Assembly (NCBI GenBank): GCA_032871835.1
Contig: CM065298.1
Location: 70,894,154 to 70,958,153 of the forward strand
Direction: 5' to 3'
Origin: Dipteronia dyeriana
Lineage: Eukaryota; Streptophyta; Magnoliopsida; Sapindales; Sapindaceae
DNA length: 64,000 bases
Part shown: positions 33,922-45,365 of the stretch, piece after piece
Layout of the letters: each line of letters starts with the position of its first letter
Numbering within the stretch: the stretch's first letter is position 1
The notes under the pieces: generated by a model
Database searches by the model: none
What the model was told of the DNA's origin: nothing
Seen by the model: only the letters and a program-made list of their open reading frames with translations
Program-made: the position numbers and the translations under genes

Positions 33922-34800
33922 CGCCTTCTTCAGATTCTCAAATCATGATCCTAAACCCAATGGTATGAATATAATATAGGTTATATGGGTTATAGTTAAT
34001 GTGGTGAAGAAAGAAAAAGGCTTATTTAGTGTTTGGCTTCAAACAGGGCTATGGAGCACACACACACAAAGGTAGGAAATATTTAAGGCCTTTTAAATAA
34101 GTTCAAGCACACAAAGTCTAACATCACTTCCATTGGTGCATCTTACTCAAGACCAAAATTAACATGTGAATTCTTTTAATATAAATATTTTATAATGCTC
34201 AATTTACAACCTATAGAGATCAAATCTATTGTTAAGAACCTATTGAGTGTTTTAAAGAGTAGAAACAAGCAAACCATCATATAATGTCATTTATGTAATG
34301 CTTTTTTGGCTTAGTAAACTCACAAGGGTAGTCTCCGCTATTAATCATGGCAATCAAACTAAGCATCCTATCCCCTATCATATCAAGAGCATGTCATAAA
34401 TTTCATAAAAAGCAATGCACTACTCTAAGTGGCAATATGATAGTTTAAACTCAACGAATAATGCACACTCACTCTAAAGAACACAGAAAAGACAGACTCT
34501 AAAAACAAAAAAAAAAAAAAATTTAAGTCAAAAATAAATACCACACCCCAAAACTAAACCCAATATTGTCCTCAATGTTTAAAATTAGAGTGCTGGACAA
34601 AAGGGCACATATCTGGAAACATAATATGAACACAAAAAAGAAACATAAATCTATCAAATATAATAAAATAAAATACCAAATTCACAATATCACAAGACAA
34701 ATATCTAAATAACGAAAAAGAAAAACAAATGAAAAGAAAACAAAGAAAAGAGAAGCAAAACATACCCTCATGAAGGCTTAGGGCCGTTTGTATTGCCTCA
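33922..34800 (-). other. Athila 3' untranslated region
   Basis: On the minus strand cattgaggacaatattggg (about 34580-34560) is followed by a t-rich stretch. This is the conserved post-ORF phrase of Athila elements (ttgaggacaatgt... then g-rich). The opening at 34572-34805 is low complexity. No coding support. Confidence 0.6.
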
Positions 34801-34959
34801 ATCAATCTTCATCGTTGTTGACCAACTAAGTATCATAACCACTCTATAATATAGTGAAATTGGCTCTACCATGCTACTAGCCTCCAATCCTTGGATACAA
34901 AGTAGCAAAACCTATATCATATGAAGCAGAATAAGGGTCAATCATTGTGGTAAAGTGGA

Positions 34960-36050
34960 CAGGCTCTCCGGATCTCATCAACTAAAGTCTATAACGATTC
35001 TAGACATGCATCAAAACTGTTTAGCTCTTGCTTCATCTCCTTCCTCTTGTCAATGAAACTCATGTCTACACAGCCTTTCATTGTAAGTATCATATAGTTT
35101 ACCTACTCAAGTCTTTGATAAGACGGTCTGCACCGGTATCGGCAGAACGTCCTGAAAAAAATCACCTATAAACAGTTATGTCAGTTCCTACCATAGAATC
35201 TAATGGTCCGGAATCAGATCATCCACATTACCTCCTTGTGCCACTTTTTGTCGTTGTACTCACTTTTTATGGATAGGCCACACACATAGCTAACCTATTC
35301 TATGTACCAAGGGTCAGCTTGCTCTCTAGCTCCACCAAGGCATCACTCTCAGCAAGATCATTGGTAGTCAACCCAACATTGGAACACATAGCAGTGATCA
35401 AAAAGGGAAAATTCAATAAAGCCTTGTTTGATCGACCACGTCCTCTAAGCTCCTTCCAGATGTATCGGGCATATCAATGAAGGTGCATCTCTTTTTAAAA
35501 TACAATAATTGGGACGCCTATTGAAAAATCTCAGATCCATGCATAGAAGGCTTCAAAGATGCAGATATAGACATGTACCAGAAAGCTAACTCAATATATA
35601 GATGTTTCCTCCACAACTTGTTCCCATTCCATCCTTCCAGTCCTCTAAGATTAAGCTCGCCTCATATCTGTATTCCATTCAGATAAGTAATCTCTACATC
35701 CTCAACAATTAGCTGAAAGTAACTGTTAATCTTGTGAACAGAAATCACCATCGGAGCCCCTATGACTATGACTACACTATGGTCGGCAAACTGGCTCTAG
35801 ACCATGTTCGTATAGAACTTGTAAACTAGGTTAAGGTTGACCAGTATCGGCTGCTCCACATATCTGGTCTACAACCTCGTAGCTACAACCCTTAGAATAT
35901 TAGTTCGAGCTAGAACTTCCAAGTCAATCCCCTTATCTAAAATATAGTTGCGTTGGCTGAGATTTCTCAACTATATTTGGTATTTGGAATTCTCCACAAA
36001 TGGTTGTCTCACCTCCTGTTTGCAACTGGAGAATCAGAACAACCACGGAA
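34960..36050 (-). pseudogene. Athila ORF remnant in the position downstream of pol
   Basis: Minus-strand reading gives KGIDLEVLARTNILRVVATR, then YVEQPILVNLNLVYKFYTNM, VVIVIGAPMVISVHKINSYF, and further on LLNFPFLITAMCSNVGLTTN and DLAESDALVELESKL, with stops and frameshifts between. These resemble the plant 'putative transposon protein' domain that travels with Athila-type elements (the 'VREFYAN', 'SLITALC' style of motif). Its role is unknown. This is read from fragments, so the call is tentative. Confidence 0.5.
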
Positions 36051-36059
36051 TGTTGTTCT

Positions 36060-36560
36060 TGCTATCTCTGGAAAATAGCATAAACAAACAAAAGCTAAAA
36101 CAAAAATCAAGTTTGTGGAATTAATTAACAAAAGTCTAGTAGCACTTCGACTATAAAACCATCGGCCCATGTGCTTCAATTGCTCATATTCCCAACCAAA
36201 CACACATTTAACAAAGTAAAGAAACACAATGTGAACACTCACTTGCACATTCATACAAAATCTAGGCAAACAATAAGAAAAATAATATAAAACTACAAAC
36301 CTTGGTTATCAAACTATATATATCAAAATTGATATGAAAAATCTATTTCCCACTGCAAATATAGCATAGATAACCAAAAAATATTAGCATGCAATTGGAA
36401 AAATAAATCCCTAATCAAAAATCCCTAAATCAATTTCTAAAGAAAATCAAGGGGAGTCAAAGAGAAAGGAATCGGAAATTATATAATTTAAGAACTATGA
36501 ATTAAAAATAAATAGATGTAGTTTAAGAGACATACCTTGATCATATTTGAGATTGGGAGA
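36060..36560 (-). other. Leader before the Athila downstream ORF
   Basis: On the minus strand atgatcaaggtatgtctctt (about 36545-36526) starts a t-rich 480-bp stretch, ending near gagatagcaagaacaacatt (about 36070). The gtatg near its start and the t-rich body look intron-like. The short ORF at 36269-36009 is not supported. Confidence 0.4.
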
Positions 36561-36599
36561 GAGGTTCAGTGAAGAGAAAAGTTTTGAAAAAAGTTTTGA

Positions 36600-37020
36600 A
36601 AAAACATAGAAAGTGGTCGTGGAAAAGCTGCACAGGCCTTTAATAGGTCACGACCGCTATGCGTACCACTGTGAAAGGCACATCGGTGGCACAACGATCA
36701 ATATGCATTGTATGCTTGATGGGTACAAAATGAAATTTTTTGTTAACGAGACCATTGTTCCTTTCACAATGGTATGTACAACATTCAACAACGTTTTTAT
36801 CCTTTGAATTCCACTGGTGCGAGCGTTGTGGAATTTAGACAGCGGTTGCATACTAGAGATTTCCATTATCCCAAGCGATGTAGCTTGGACAACAGTCTTC
36901 ATATCGTTTAAATTCCGGTGATTTTCGGTGTGCTTGCGCTGTGGAATTTTCGATAGTGGTGGCACATCGATTTCTTTCCAAAGATTTCTGTTGTCCAAAG
37001 CATTGTGGCTTGGACATTGG
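36600..37020 (-). repeat. Degenerate ~125-bp repeats upstream of the Athila ORF
   Basis: On the minus strand ttgtccaagccacaatgctt (near 37015) recurs as ttgtccaagctacatcgctt (near 36893), each followed by gaaatct and, after some 40 bp, aattccacarcgc. The unit is about 123 bp, with at least two copies and a third partial. Confidence 0.6.
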
Positions 37021-37179
37021 TCATCACAACGATCAACACCTGATTCTTTTTTTTTTTTGGACTGGAAACACTAAAAAACAATTATTAAAAATACCATGAT
37101 AAAAACACAAAAACAGCCCCAAACCTGAATTCAAGTTAGGGGGATACAAAAATACGACTAAAAATAAAAAAAAAAAAAA

Positions 37180-37822
37180 AAATAATACCTAGGTGGGTTG
37201 CCCCCACCAAGCACTTTATTTAACATCTAGACGAGACGGATGAGAGCACTCTTCTACAGATGGTAAAAGTAATAATGACATACTCGTCACCAGTCCTCTT
37301 CAATCTAACTGTTCCACCACGCTCAACTTCTCTGAGTTCTTCTTTTATGGTCCACACTTTTCTCACATTCTTTTGATTCATTCTCCCTCGTTTGTATTGT
37401 TTGATATAGTTATATCAGTTGAATGTGACCCTTCATATTGTAAAAGTGACAAGTGGGAAATTTTTTATGAAAGTTAACTTTTTGGTGACTGCAATTCAGT
37501 GGTAAAGCTCGCTTCCTTCTGTTTCTCTACTTCCTTCTCATAATTAGATTAACTTTTGGGTGATGGAATCACACTACTCATCTTTATTCACCTTATTGAT
37601 CTTAACTTTTACCAATTGCTTTATCACATCTATGATCAATGACATGATCTCTTGCCCAGCCTTTGCAAGCTTGATAATGTTTTCAAACTCTTTATTCTTC
37701 AAGATCTCTAATGTTTTACCCCTTTGTTCAATCTTGATCTTCATTAACCTTATTCATTGAGCAAACTTATCTTTGAGCTCTTCTACATCTTGGGAGAATT
37801 TTGCAGACTTTCTTAGAGAAGA
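37180..37822 (-). pseudogene. Athila pol scar
   Basis: Where RT, RNase H and integrase should follow protease, the minus strand gives only a lysine-rich, coiled-coil-like reading (KELSSLRKSAKFSQDVEELK) and then a phrase resembling the post-pol tail of Athila (SRLDVK-like, then GATHLG). RT motifs are absent. The origin of the lysine-rich part is not recognised. Confidence 0.45.
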
Positions 37823-38500
37823 CTATTTTTCTTTTATTAGCTCATTGATCTTGGTTGTCAAGTCAAAACTGAGAGCGACAAACATCCGTTGGTCTTTTTT
37901 GATTTGCTTGATCATGTTTTCGTAACATGAGCGATCATATTGGAGAGATAAAATCTTACTTCCTTTTCCATCTTGAATTTCTGCAAGAGTAAAAGTTGAT
38001 TTTCTACAAACTCCTGGATCTAATACTTGTACATAAAAACAGTCAAAAGCCCTTACTGAGTGTCTCACGGATTCAAATACATCAAAATCGATCTCTTATT
38101 AAGCATTTCCATGGATTCCTTTACATTATGAACATATGTAATAGCCTTTGATGTTGACTTGAATGGTCTTTTGACCAAAATAGGTAGGCTCTTCGTACTA
38201 TTGTTGTCTTCTTCCATGTCCAACACGATAAAATCTACAAGTATGATGAGCTTGCCGACATGGACTAGAACATCTTCCACAAATCCATGAGGATACCTTA
38301 TGGATCGATCAAAGAGTAAAGGTTTAATATTGATTGGTTTAAGGTCATTCAGTCTCATCTCATTGTACACAGCATAAGGCATCAAATTAATGTTTTCCTC
38401 TAGGTCTAGTGTGGCTATCTCCTTTCTTGTTTCTCTTACCGTGATAGTGATGTTAAAACTTCCATGATCCTTGAGTTTCGAGGGCAATCTCTTTTATAGT
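37823..38500 (-). pseudogene. Athila protease
   Basis: It reads PSKLKDHGSFNITITV, then the active-site region ATLDLEENINLMPYAVYNEM, where the family has DLG or DSG followed by (A/S)xINLMP. Here G is E, so the catalytic loop is broken. DRSIRYPHGFVEDVLVHVGK and FIVLDMEEDN follow, then RPF and DVFESVRH in the next frame. This is a close match to the Athila retropepsin layout. Confidence 0.85.
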
Positions 38501-38682
38501 ACCACACTTACTTCATCTTGAACTAGCACCGATTCATGACAAACAACCCTCATATTTCTCGAATTGAGCTCTTTGAAGTACTTTGCATAAGCTGGTATCT
38601 TATGGATCACTTTTATGGTTTGTAAACTGACATTGTCCTTTGATAAGATGTTATAGATCTCCATGAATGATTGGTTGAGCAT

Positions 38683-40206
38683 GCTCCCCTAATGTCTTCC
38701 CGGATAAGGAATCAGGGGCATATATAGACTTAGAGATTTATGTCATTTAGATGTATCCTTGGACCTTTCCACTTTGATCTCATTATCATCTATTGGTGCA
38801 CTATTCTCGTTTGAAGAACCCAAAACATTAATAGACGTATGAAAAAGTTCAGTAGGTTTATCATCATTTAAAGCCTTATCATCCTAGAAAACTGTTATCG
38901 CCTTTGCTAGCTTAGTATGACTCAAAAAATTTCCAAGTTCACTCTTTTGAGCAGCTTTAGCCAATTACCTAATTTGCATGTCCATCTTCCTCAATGAAGT
39001 ATCAATGTTTCGAAACTTCACATTGAAATCTTAATGAGTAACCTTGAGAATTTGTTGAGTGGTTTGCATGAAATCCTTCATTGTCCGTTGACTTGTTTGC
39101 ATGAATTCCTTCATTGTCTTCTTCAATGATGGCTTCTTGGGTTGGTACACAGGATCCTGCTAGGCACTAGCATTATACTGTCACTGATTTTTATTGTTTC
39201 CCCACTGATTTCCAGTGTCTTGGTTATCTAACCATGAAAACTTGGGCTTATGCCTCTATCTGGGATTGTACAAATTCGAGTATGGATCATACTTTTGCCT
39301 TGGATTAAAGTTATTCAACGCTTGGACCTATTCTAGGTTACTAGGCCTAGCACCTCCTATTTGGTAAATAACCACACCATTCCCTAACTGTTTGCATCCA
39401 GTACACGTCACCTTACCGATTTGTGCAACCTGGTTGACGAGAGCTTCTATGGCTATGCAAATCAGTGCCATTTGAGTGGTATTTCTTATGATGTCATCTA
39501 CTTTGTAAATCCCCTTTCTACTTCTTGAACTCTTTTGATGAGAATTCTGAGCTAATTTCTCGAAGATGGAGTATAACTCAGTCGGAGTCTTATAAGTCAT
39601 GGTCCTACCACAAACATTGTTCACCAGAACAGTTGAAATATCATTCAAGCCATCATAGAACCACTAGCAAATCCGATGCACTTGATATCCATATTAGGGG
39701 CATTGAAAGATAAACATCTGGTTGTACTCCCAAGCCTCATGAAAAGTCTTTTGGTCATTTTGAAAGAAATTTACAATCTTGGACTTGATTTCACTGGTTT
39801 TTTTGTTGAGAGTAATATTGATCAATGAGTTGTTCACCACTTCATCCCGCGTTCTCAATGATGATAGAGGTAAAGTCATGAGCCATGTCTTTGCATTTTC
39901 CTTTGAAGCGTGCGGAAAGCACCACATGTGTCGATGGCTTTCTCTAACTCTCTTACTTGGAATGCACTTTGTTGTTGTGTAGAATTCTCGGATGAATTGA
40001 AGCACATCTTCATTATGTACACCATGGAAGGTAGGCAGCAAGTTGTAGTGAAAACTTTTCAGCTTATAATTTCTTACCGTGGCATCTAGCACATTGCACA
40101 ATGGATGATTGCCAATAATCGGCCTGCTATAGTCCTTCATGGTTCTAATTGGCTCGGCTGGTTCAGCTGGATCTTATTGGATGATGCGATTGGTATTGTC
40201 TGCCAT
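38683..40206 (-). pseudogene. Athila gag
   Basis: It starts at the minus-strand ATG at 40206 (MADNTNRIIQ, then a stop), a typical Athila Gag start. The capsid follows: YNLLPTFHGVHNEDVLQFI, ASKENAKTWLMTLPLSSLRT and FFQNDQKTFHEAWEYNQMF. The next segment (39648-39328) has LVNNVCGRTMTYKTPTELY and a degraded zinc-knuckle region (CTGCKQLGNG). The C-terminal part to about 38700 is readable as Gag tail with many stops. It would be the structural protein. Confidence 0.82.
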
Positions 40207-40453
40207 TGCTACTTGTCTGATTTGATAAATGTTGTCGTTCAAAGGTAATAAATATCCTTGTAGAGGTCTTCTATCTTACATCCATAGTTAAGACTTAAAA
40301 CAAAAAGACAGACACACAGTAACTACGAAAAAGAAATAAAATAAAATAAGCACTAAAAGTCTAAAGAACTAAAAGATAATGACTCAACTACCTAAACTAG
40401 ACTAAAACTATTAACTAAAACTAAAATTAGTAATAACCAATAAATTCAGCTAG
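40207..40453 (-). other. Athila leader
   Basis: About 250 bp between PBS and gag, AT-rich, with nothing coding. Confidence 0.5.
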
Positions 40454-40471
40454 TCCCCGGCGACGTCGCCA
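40454..40471 (-). other. Athila primer-binding site (Asp tRNA type)
   Basis: On the minus strand tggcgacgtcgccgggga, close to the tggcgccgttgccgggga site used by Athila elements. Confidence 0.85.
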
Positions 40472-40477
40472 AAAACT

Positions 40478-41330
40478 TGATGTGTAAATCGTGTTATAAA
40501 ATCTGAACTCTCAAGTGCACGAATCGTAGGATAAGTACAGTGTCAAGTAGATATCGTTCCCATGAGGAAAAGTGATTATCGATTAAAACTAACTTTAATT
40601 CTAATTCTAATTAATCAAAGTAACAAATAGATTGACTGACGATCGAGAGATAAGAGAACTAGGTCATCAATGCTCCCTAACTATGTTTACTAAATATTTC
40701 TAATTGGCTTGTGAACAAGATATTAATCATGATAAGGATTCATTCGTATTTTATCTTAAGTATGATTGTTACCATATGATCCTGGGATGAATCAAGTATT
40801 TTCAATCATAATTTACCTATAAATCAATGGCACAAACTACAATCGAGAACCCATTAAGTGCAAGAACTAATAAACCAGAAACTACTTGAGTAAATCGATG
40901 ATAAGATCAATTTTGTTCATTCAATTGAAAATTAATTAAGATTATGTTCAAAACAACACTCCAAACTCAATTGTTAAACTATCCAAACCCTAAATTCATA
41001 TCGGCGTATAATCATGCATTAATACGAATAAAGAATTAGACATAGAATGAATTGAATAAACCAAAACATGAATTAATGAAAAATATAGTCAATTCTAACA
41101 CATAGCATTCATAGAGATCCATATTGATTCTTTACATTATGAAAACAACAAGAGAAGAGAAAGAAAAGATAAAACTCATTGAGGCATTCAATGAATTCTT
41201 CATATTTCAATTTTGAAATCTTCTTTGTCTTCGAATCTTCTATGTGTAAAGATGGATGTGGTATGAAGGGGAACGGGCCCCTTGGTGGATTGGGACCCCC
41301 TTGGCTTGTCTCTCGAAACCCTAATATATT
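40478..41330 (-). repeat. Athila LTR, 3' part
   Basis: On the minus strand it ends ttataacacgatttacacatca, seven bases before the PBS. The phrase cctcatgggaacgatatcta about 80 bp inside is typical of the Athila LTR end. It is followed upstream through 41330, where the minus strand reads ctaatatattagggtttcga. Beyond that an AT-rich foreign stretch begins, so the LTR start is not found. Confidence 0.65.
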
Positions 41331-42540
41331 AGTTTACCTGAAGCTGTTTTTCAGTTCGTTTTCGTTTTTGTTTTTGAAAAATGATTTCAAATTCACGTTC
41401 GTTAATCAATTTTCATTTTATTTTCAAAAAAACAATAAAAAAATGAAAAACAAAATCAATGTTAATATTGAAATATTTGAAATACACAAAATACATGTTT
41501 TCTTTGTTTTTGTTTTTGTTTTTGTTTTAAAAAAAATAGTAGAATTATTATTTTTTTCTCTTTTTCTTCTTTTTCGCACGATGTTCTTCTTCTTTTTCAT
41601 ACCACGACTCCATGAACGAACATTTGGAGGAGCTGTCGATTTGCTCCTCCACCACCAGAGGAGGTCACCTTGGCAACGCCAATCTAACCACGAAAATCTC
41701 TTCTTTCTTTCTTCTTCTTCTAATTTAGACACAGACCATGAAAAAATTAATTATTCTTTTTCAAACGCTGACAAAAAAAAATTCTTTCATTTTTCATCCA
41801 ATTTAAAAGAAACCCAAACCTAGAAAATAGATTTGTTCTTCTTCTTCAAACACAGACCAGGGAAAAAAATTCTTCTTCCAATAAAAACAAACAAATAAAC
41901 AAAGAAAAACAAATATGTTCTTCTTCAAAGGCGGCCAAGGAAAAAAAAAATATATTCTTCTTCCTCCGATGTAAGAAAACCCAGATAAAGAAAAAAAAAT
42001 CTAAATGTACGTCTTTTTAGGAAAATGCAGACATTATATTTTACCTTACTATTACAGATTTTATCTTACATTTTATATTATTTTAAATCTTATCTTAACA
42101 TTAATTATTAATGTTAACATATATCAGACAAATGTTTTTGTTTTATTTTTTTTCAATTGTTTTTTATATACAATAAAATGAATATTCATTTATAAATTAT
42201 TGATTAGTGTTGAATGTTTTATTAGTCGATTATTGTTTGTGCTTTTTATTTATCCACCTTTATTTTTTTCTTTAAATTTATAAATTACAATAGAAAAATC
42301 TCATTGATCAACTATGTAACCAATTTGTTCTATAATTTTAGGTTCTAATATCAAACAAAATGTCAATTTGATATTACATTTTTTTATATATTTTTAGTTA
42401 ATTTACCGGATGTGTTATTACCATTTTTATTTTCAGAATACAGATTTCAGTATATATTACCAGATGAGTTTTCAGATTTCAAAATTGAAACCAAAAACAC
42501 TTATAGGACATTCCTTTATAGAATTCATCAATCTTTCTCG
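41331..42540. other. AT-rich stretch, possible inverted-repeat element
   Basis: About 1.2 kb of t-rich and a-rich sequence without gene motifs. The 214-residue opening at 41179-41823 is low complexity (F-, S- and K-rich). The left end ttttcgtttttgtttttgaa and right part attgaaaccaaaaacactta could be two worn termini of a Mutator-like MITE, but pairing is weak and no target duplication is seen. Confidence 0.35.
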
Positions 42541-42800
42541 GTGAGGATTTGTCGAACCGGTGTGCTTACCGCTATGGGTAGCACAACGCTTTAGATAGCG
42601 GTTGGTGAAAACATGCAGCGATTGGATGACGTTTGGACAGCTGTGACACAATGATTTTCTCTAGAATTAGACCATTGTGTAATTTCAAGAGTGATGAGAC
42701 ATCAGTCTGCATGGAGTGAATTTCTAGTTGTCAACTGATGTGTATGTCATTGTGTAAGGCACATCGGTTGGGATGTCGGTTGGTGGCAAATTGAAAATAA
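42541..42800. repeat. Block sharing phrases with the 36600-37020 repeats
   Basis: Words such as gtgcttaccgctatg, gcacaacg and aaggcacatcggtt recur between this block and 36640-36690 (gaccgctatgcgtac, aaggcacatcggtggcacaacg). It may be another Athila-type repeat fragment. No ORF. Confidence 0.4.
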
Positions 42801-42974
42801 GTCCCAAAGCTTTTCCAAAATCTCATTTCTCCCCTGAAATCCTTCAAACACCACATTGGAACGACTAACCTGAAAATGGTCAAACAAACAAATAAATAAC
42901 TAAATGGATCGAGAAACAAGCAATATATGAAGGGAATGGGGATCTAAAACATTTACATATAATGATCGATCACT

Positions 42975-43440
42975 TTGCTTTTCCTCTTGGTCAAGTTTCG
43001 CATTGAGTCCGAGATTTTCGCATTGACCTCGTTGGCCATTATTTTTGCCTATAAATGTGGCTGGCATCGGGTCTGGCTTAAGAGGGATTCTTCTTATGTG
43101 GTTGGCTTCTTTCTTCTCATTCTAAGATGGTTCCTTGGAGGGTTCGTTAGGCATGACAGTGTTGCATCTTCTAGATCTCAAAGATGGATTTTCAAATTTC
43201 CTGTATTTTTAGGAAGAGGAATCAGGTTGCAAATGCACTTTCTAAGCAAGCTTTTGATTTTCAGGCTGATTCTTAGTGTTTCTCTATCCCACCGTGCTAT
43301 TCTTCTTTAGTTGGCAATGACTATATGAGCCGGAAGTCTTTTCATTTTTCTGGATACTTTCTTTTTTCATTTTGGTGTGGCATGCGTGCCTCTTTTTGTT
43401 TAGGGTTTTTTTCCCCTTGGTTCTTTGTGGTTTGTTGTTT
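42975..43440 (+). pseudogene. LINE-type RNase H domain, 3' end
   Basis: The frame reads ESEIFALTSLAIIFAYKCGW and HRVWLKRDSSYVVGFF. After a frameshift it reads VPWRVR and KMDFQISCIFRE, and after another NQVANALSKQAFDFQADS. This matches the RNase H domain fused to plant LINE reverse transcriptases, with a D in RDSS and the REGNQVAD-like end. It then runs into SSLVGNDYMS and a hydrophobic tail, ending in an (AT)n tract. RT is absent, so the copy is 5'-truncated, as LINE copies often are. A decayed host gene of the same domain cannot be excluded. Confidence 0.65.
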
Positions 43441-43465
43441 TTTGTCACTCTTTATTTTTATTTTA

Positions 43466-43469
<4 letters not shown>

Positions 43470-43499
<30 letters not shown>
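43470..43499. repeat. (AT)n microsatellite
   Basis: About 15 AT dinucleotides just after the LINE-like tail. Confidence 0.9.
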
Positions 43500-43501
<2 letters not shown>

Positions 43502-43628
43502 ATACTGTCTTTCATCTCTGCTTGTGAGACTAACTACAAGGAATTAACAATTACATATTTAGTAGCCCACTAAGTTTTTTTGTGTTTAATATATTCAGTT
43601 GATAAATAAGAATAATATATTTTATTTA

Positions 43629-43817
43629 GGGTCAAGTTAAATTAATTTAAAATTGTGACTTAAAATTTTAACTTCAATATTTCAGTCACTCGCGTACTCT
43701 TAATCCAATGGTCGAGGTTTGAATACATTTATAACTCTTGTATTAAGAGCACATAGATATTTGAGATGTTAAAATCAAAATTTTAAGTTACAAATTTTAG
43801 TTAATTTAACCTAACCC
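43629..43817. mobile_element. MITE with ~45-bp terminal inverted repeats and 9-bp duplication
   Basis: The left end gggtcaagttaaattaattt pairs with the right end, whose reverse complement is gggttaggttaaattaacta; pairing continues through taaaattttaac. The flanks are identical: ttttattta at 43620-43628 and 43818-43826. A 9-bp duplication points to the Mutator superfamily. The 189-bp element has no ORF. Confidence 0.85.
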
Positions 43818-43826
43818 TTTTATTTA

Positions 43827-44908
43827 TTATCCGTGATTGTATTGTTAGTTGGGGAATGAGTTATTCCGCGACTAATATGTTTAGTTGACAAAATGGAAAA
43901 ACAATAATTTGGAACCATTTTTTTCTCTCAAAGCGTATACTTTTTACTTTTTTTAGGACCAAATATGTAGAATTAGGATCTATAATTTTAGTTGGAGAAT
44001 TGGTACTTTGGCATCTAATTTGTTTTGTTGCGAAATAAATAATTATTACTTGAAACATGAGTTAAATCAATTTCGATATAAAATTGAAAAAAGAGAGAAA
44101 AAAAAAGGTGTGAAGAAAGGAAAACGAAAAATGCATAAATAATATTATAAAAGAAGGAAAACAAAGGTGAACAATTAAAATACAAAATAAAACCCCAAAT
44201 CCCCAAATCCTCTTTCCCATCCCTCTAAAAAAAGTCTTCACCGAAAAGGACGGATGAATTTCATCCCAAAATTGAAATGAGGATGGGGATGAGAGGATAT
44301 CCCCATTTTCCTTCAAAACCTATTTTCTTTTTATATTTTTTTAATAATTCATATTTTCCTCATTTACTCAATTTCCCCACTTTTCCAGTTTAAACACTAG
44401 CTATAAATATAACATTAATTATAAAAATTAATTCCTAAACCTAATCTAAAAAGTAAATACCCAGTGTATTTGATTTTATTTGTATGTATTTGATTTTATT
44501 TGTATTTGTATTTGTATTGAATTTGTTTTTTTTTTCATATTATTAGGTATAATAAATATTTTTAATATGTAATTTTTATTAACGAAGGAATTGAGAATCG
44601 AAGAAAAAATTAAGATTGGAAAATTGGGAAAACGGGGAAATGGGCATAGAGATGGAGGGATCAATATCCATCCCCATTTCCCCAATACCCATCCCTAAAT
44701 GAGAAAAAGAAAGAAAAAAGATGAAAAACAATAGGAGGATGAAAAAAAAAGGAGAAAAAAACAAATAAAAAGGAAAAAAATGAGAAAATATAAAAGAAAA
44801 TTTAAAAAAACCAGTAAGAGTGTATAAAAAAGATTTAAAAAAAGTAATAAATTTATATAATATAAAATAGAATTTTTGCATTAAATTTGATTAAAGAATC
44901 ATAAAAGA
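43827..44908. other. Non-coding stretch with G/C-contrast blocks
   Basis: About 1.1 kb with no gene. Two blocks (44186-44320 and 44620-44700) are built of gatggggatg-like and catccccat-like words and are partly self-complementary. They may be the remains of an inverted-repeat element. The minus-strand openings here are F-, S- and K-rich low complexity. Confidence 0.35.
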
Positions 44909-45364
44909 AGAGCATCTCCAATGTAAGAGTGACTTGGAAAAAAAAAACGATGTCACGTAGGATTAATAGAAAATCTATTAAATAAACGTATCTCCAATAC
45001 AGCTGTGCATATTCAACCTCACAATGTTGTAGTAAAAGAATATCAGTCAATATCAACATGTTCGTCTACTTTCAGATGACCTATTGTTCAGCTATTTTTT
45101 TCGGTTGACTTAACAAATATTTAAAATTGATATTAATTTTTCTTCTATTTTTAGTCAGGAAATAAAATTAAAAAAGAAAAAATGAAATAAAATTGGACAT
45201 ATCATTAAAAATAAACGTGTTTTAAATAGAAGGGTTAGTGACCAAATTATGAATTAATTGTCGATCAAGTCTATCTTTATACCACATGGGAAGTAAGTCT
45301 ATTAATGTTGTTGTTATGTCAACGATTTTTGATATGCAAACCATGTTTGCATCGGAGATGCTCT
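44909..45364. mobile_element. MITE-like element, ends agagcatctccaatg
   Basis: agagcatctccaatg at 44909 pairs with catcggagatgctct at 45350-45364, 14 of 15 bases. gagcatctccaa is a frequent MITE terminus in plants. No clean duplication: taaaagaa and taaaaaca are the best candidate pair. 456 bp, no ORF. Confidence 0.65.
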
Positions 45365-45365
45365 A

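Larger units (their letters stand above)
33922..41330 (-). mobile_element. Athila-lineage gypsy element, minus strand, pol deleted
   Basis: Read on the minus strand: part of an LTR (41330-40478), a PBS of the Asp-tRNA type, gag, protease, a scar where pol should be, degenerate repeats, a leader, an ORF remnant, and a long 3' untranslated region. The Gag and protease phrases, the PBS and the tail phrase cattgaggacaatattggg are all Athila-like. The 3' LTR is missing, replaced by the Tat-like LTR end at 33921. The element is highly decayed. Confidence 0.8.

Noticed and set aside
41179..41823. 214-residue open frame
   Set aside because: Low-complexity F-, S- and K-rich reading across AT-rich DNA, overlapping an Athila LTR; the complementary strand is equally open.
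42975..43440. Active host RNase H gene
   Set aside because: The domain is split by frameshifts and lacks an upstream part; a truncated LINE copy explains it better.
44015..44881. Cluster of overlapping minus-strand open frames, hydrophobic
   Set aside because: They arise from t-rich runs and show no family motif, no consistent frame and no membrane-protein context.
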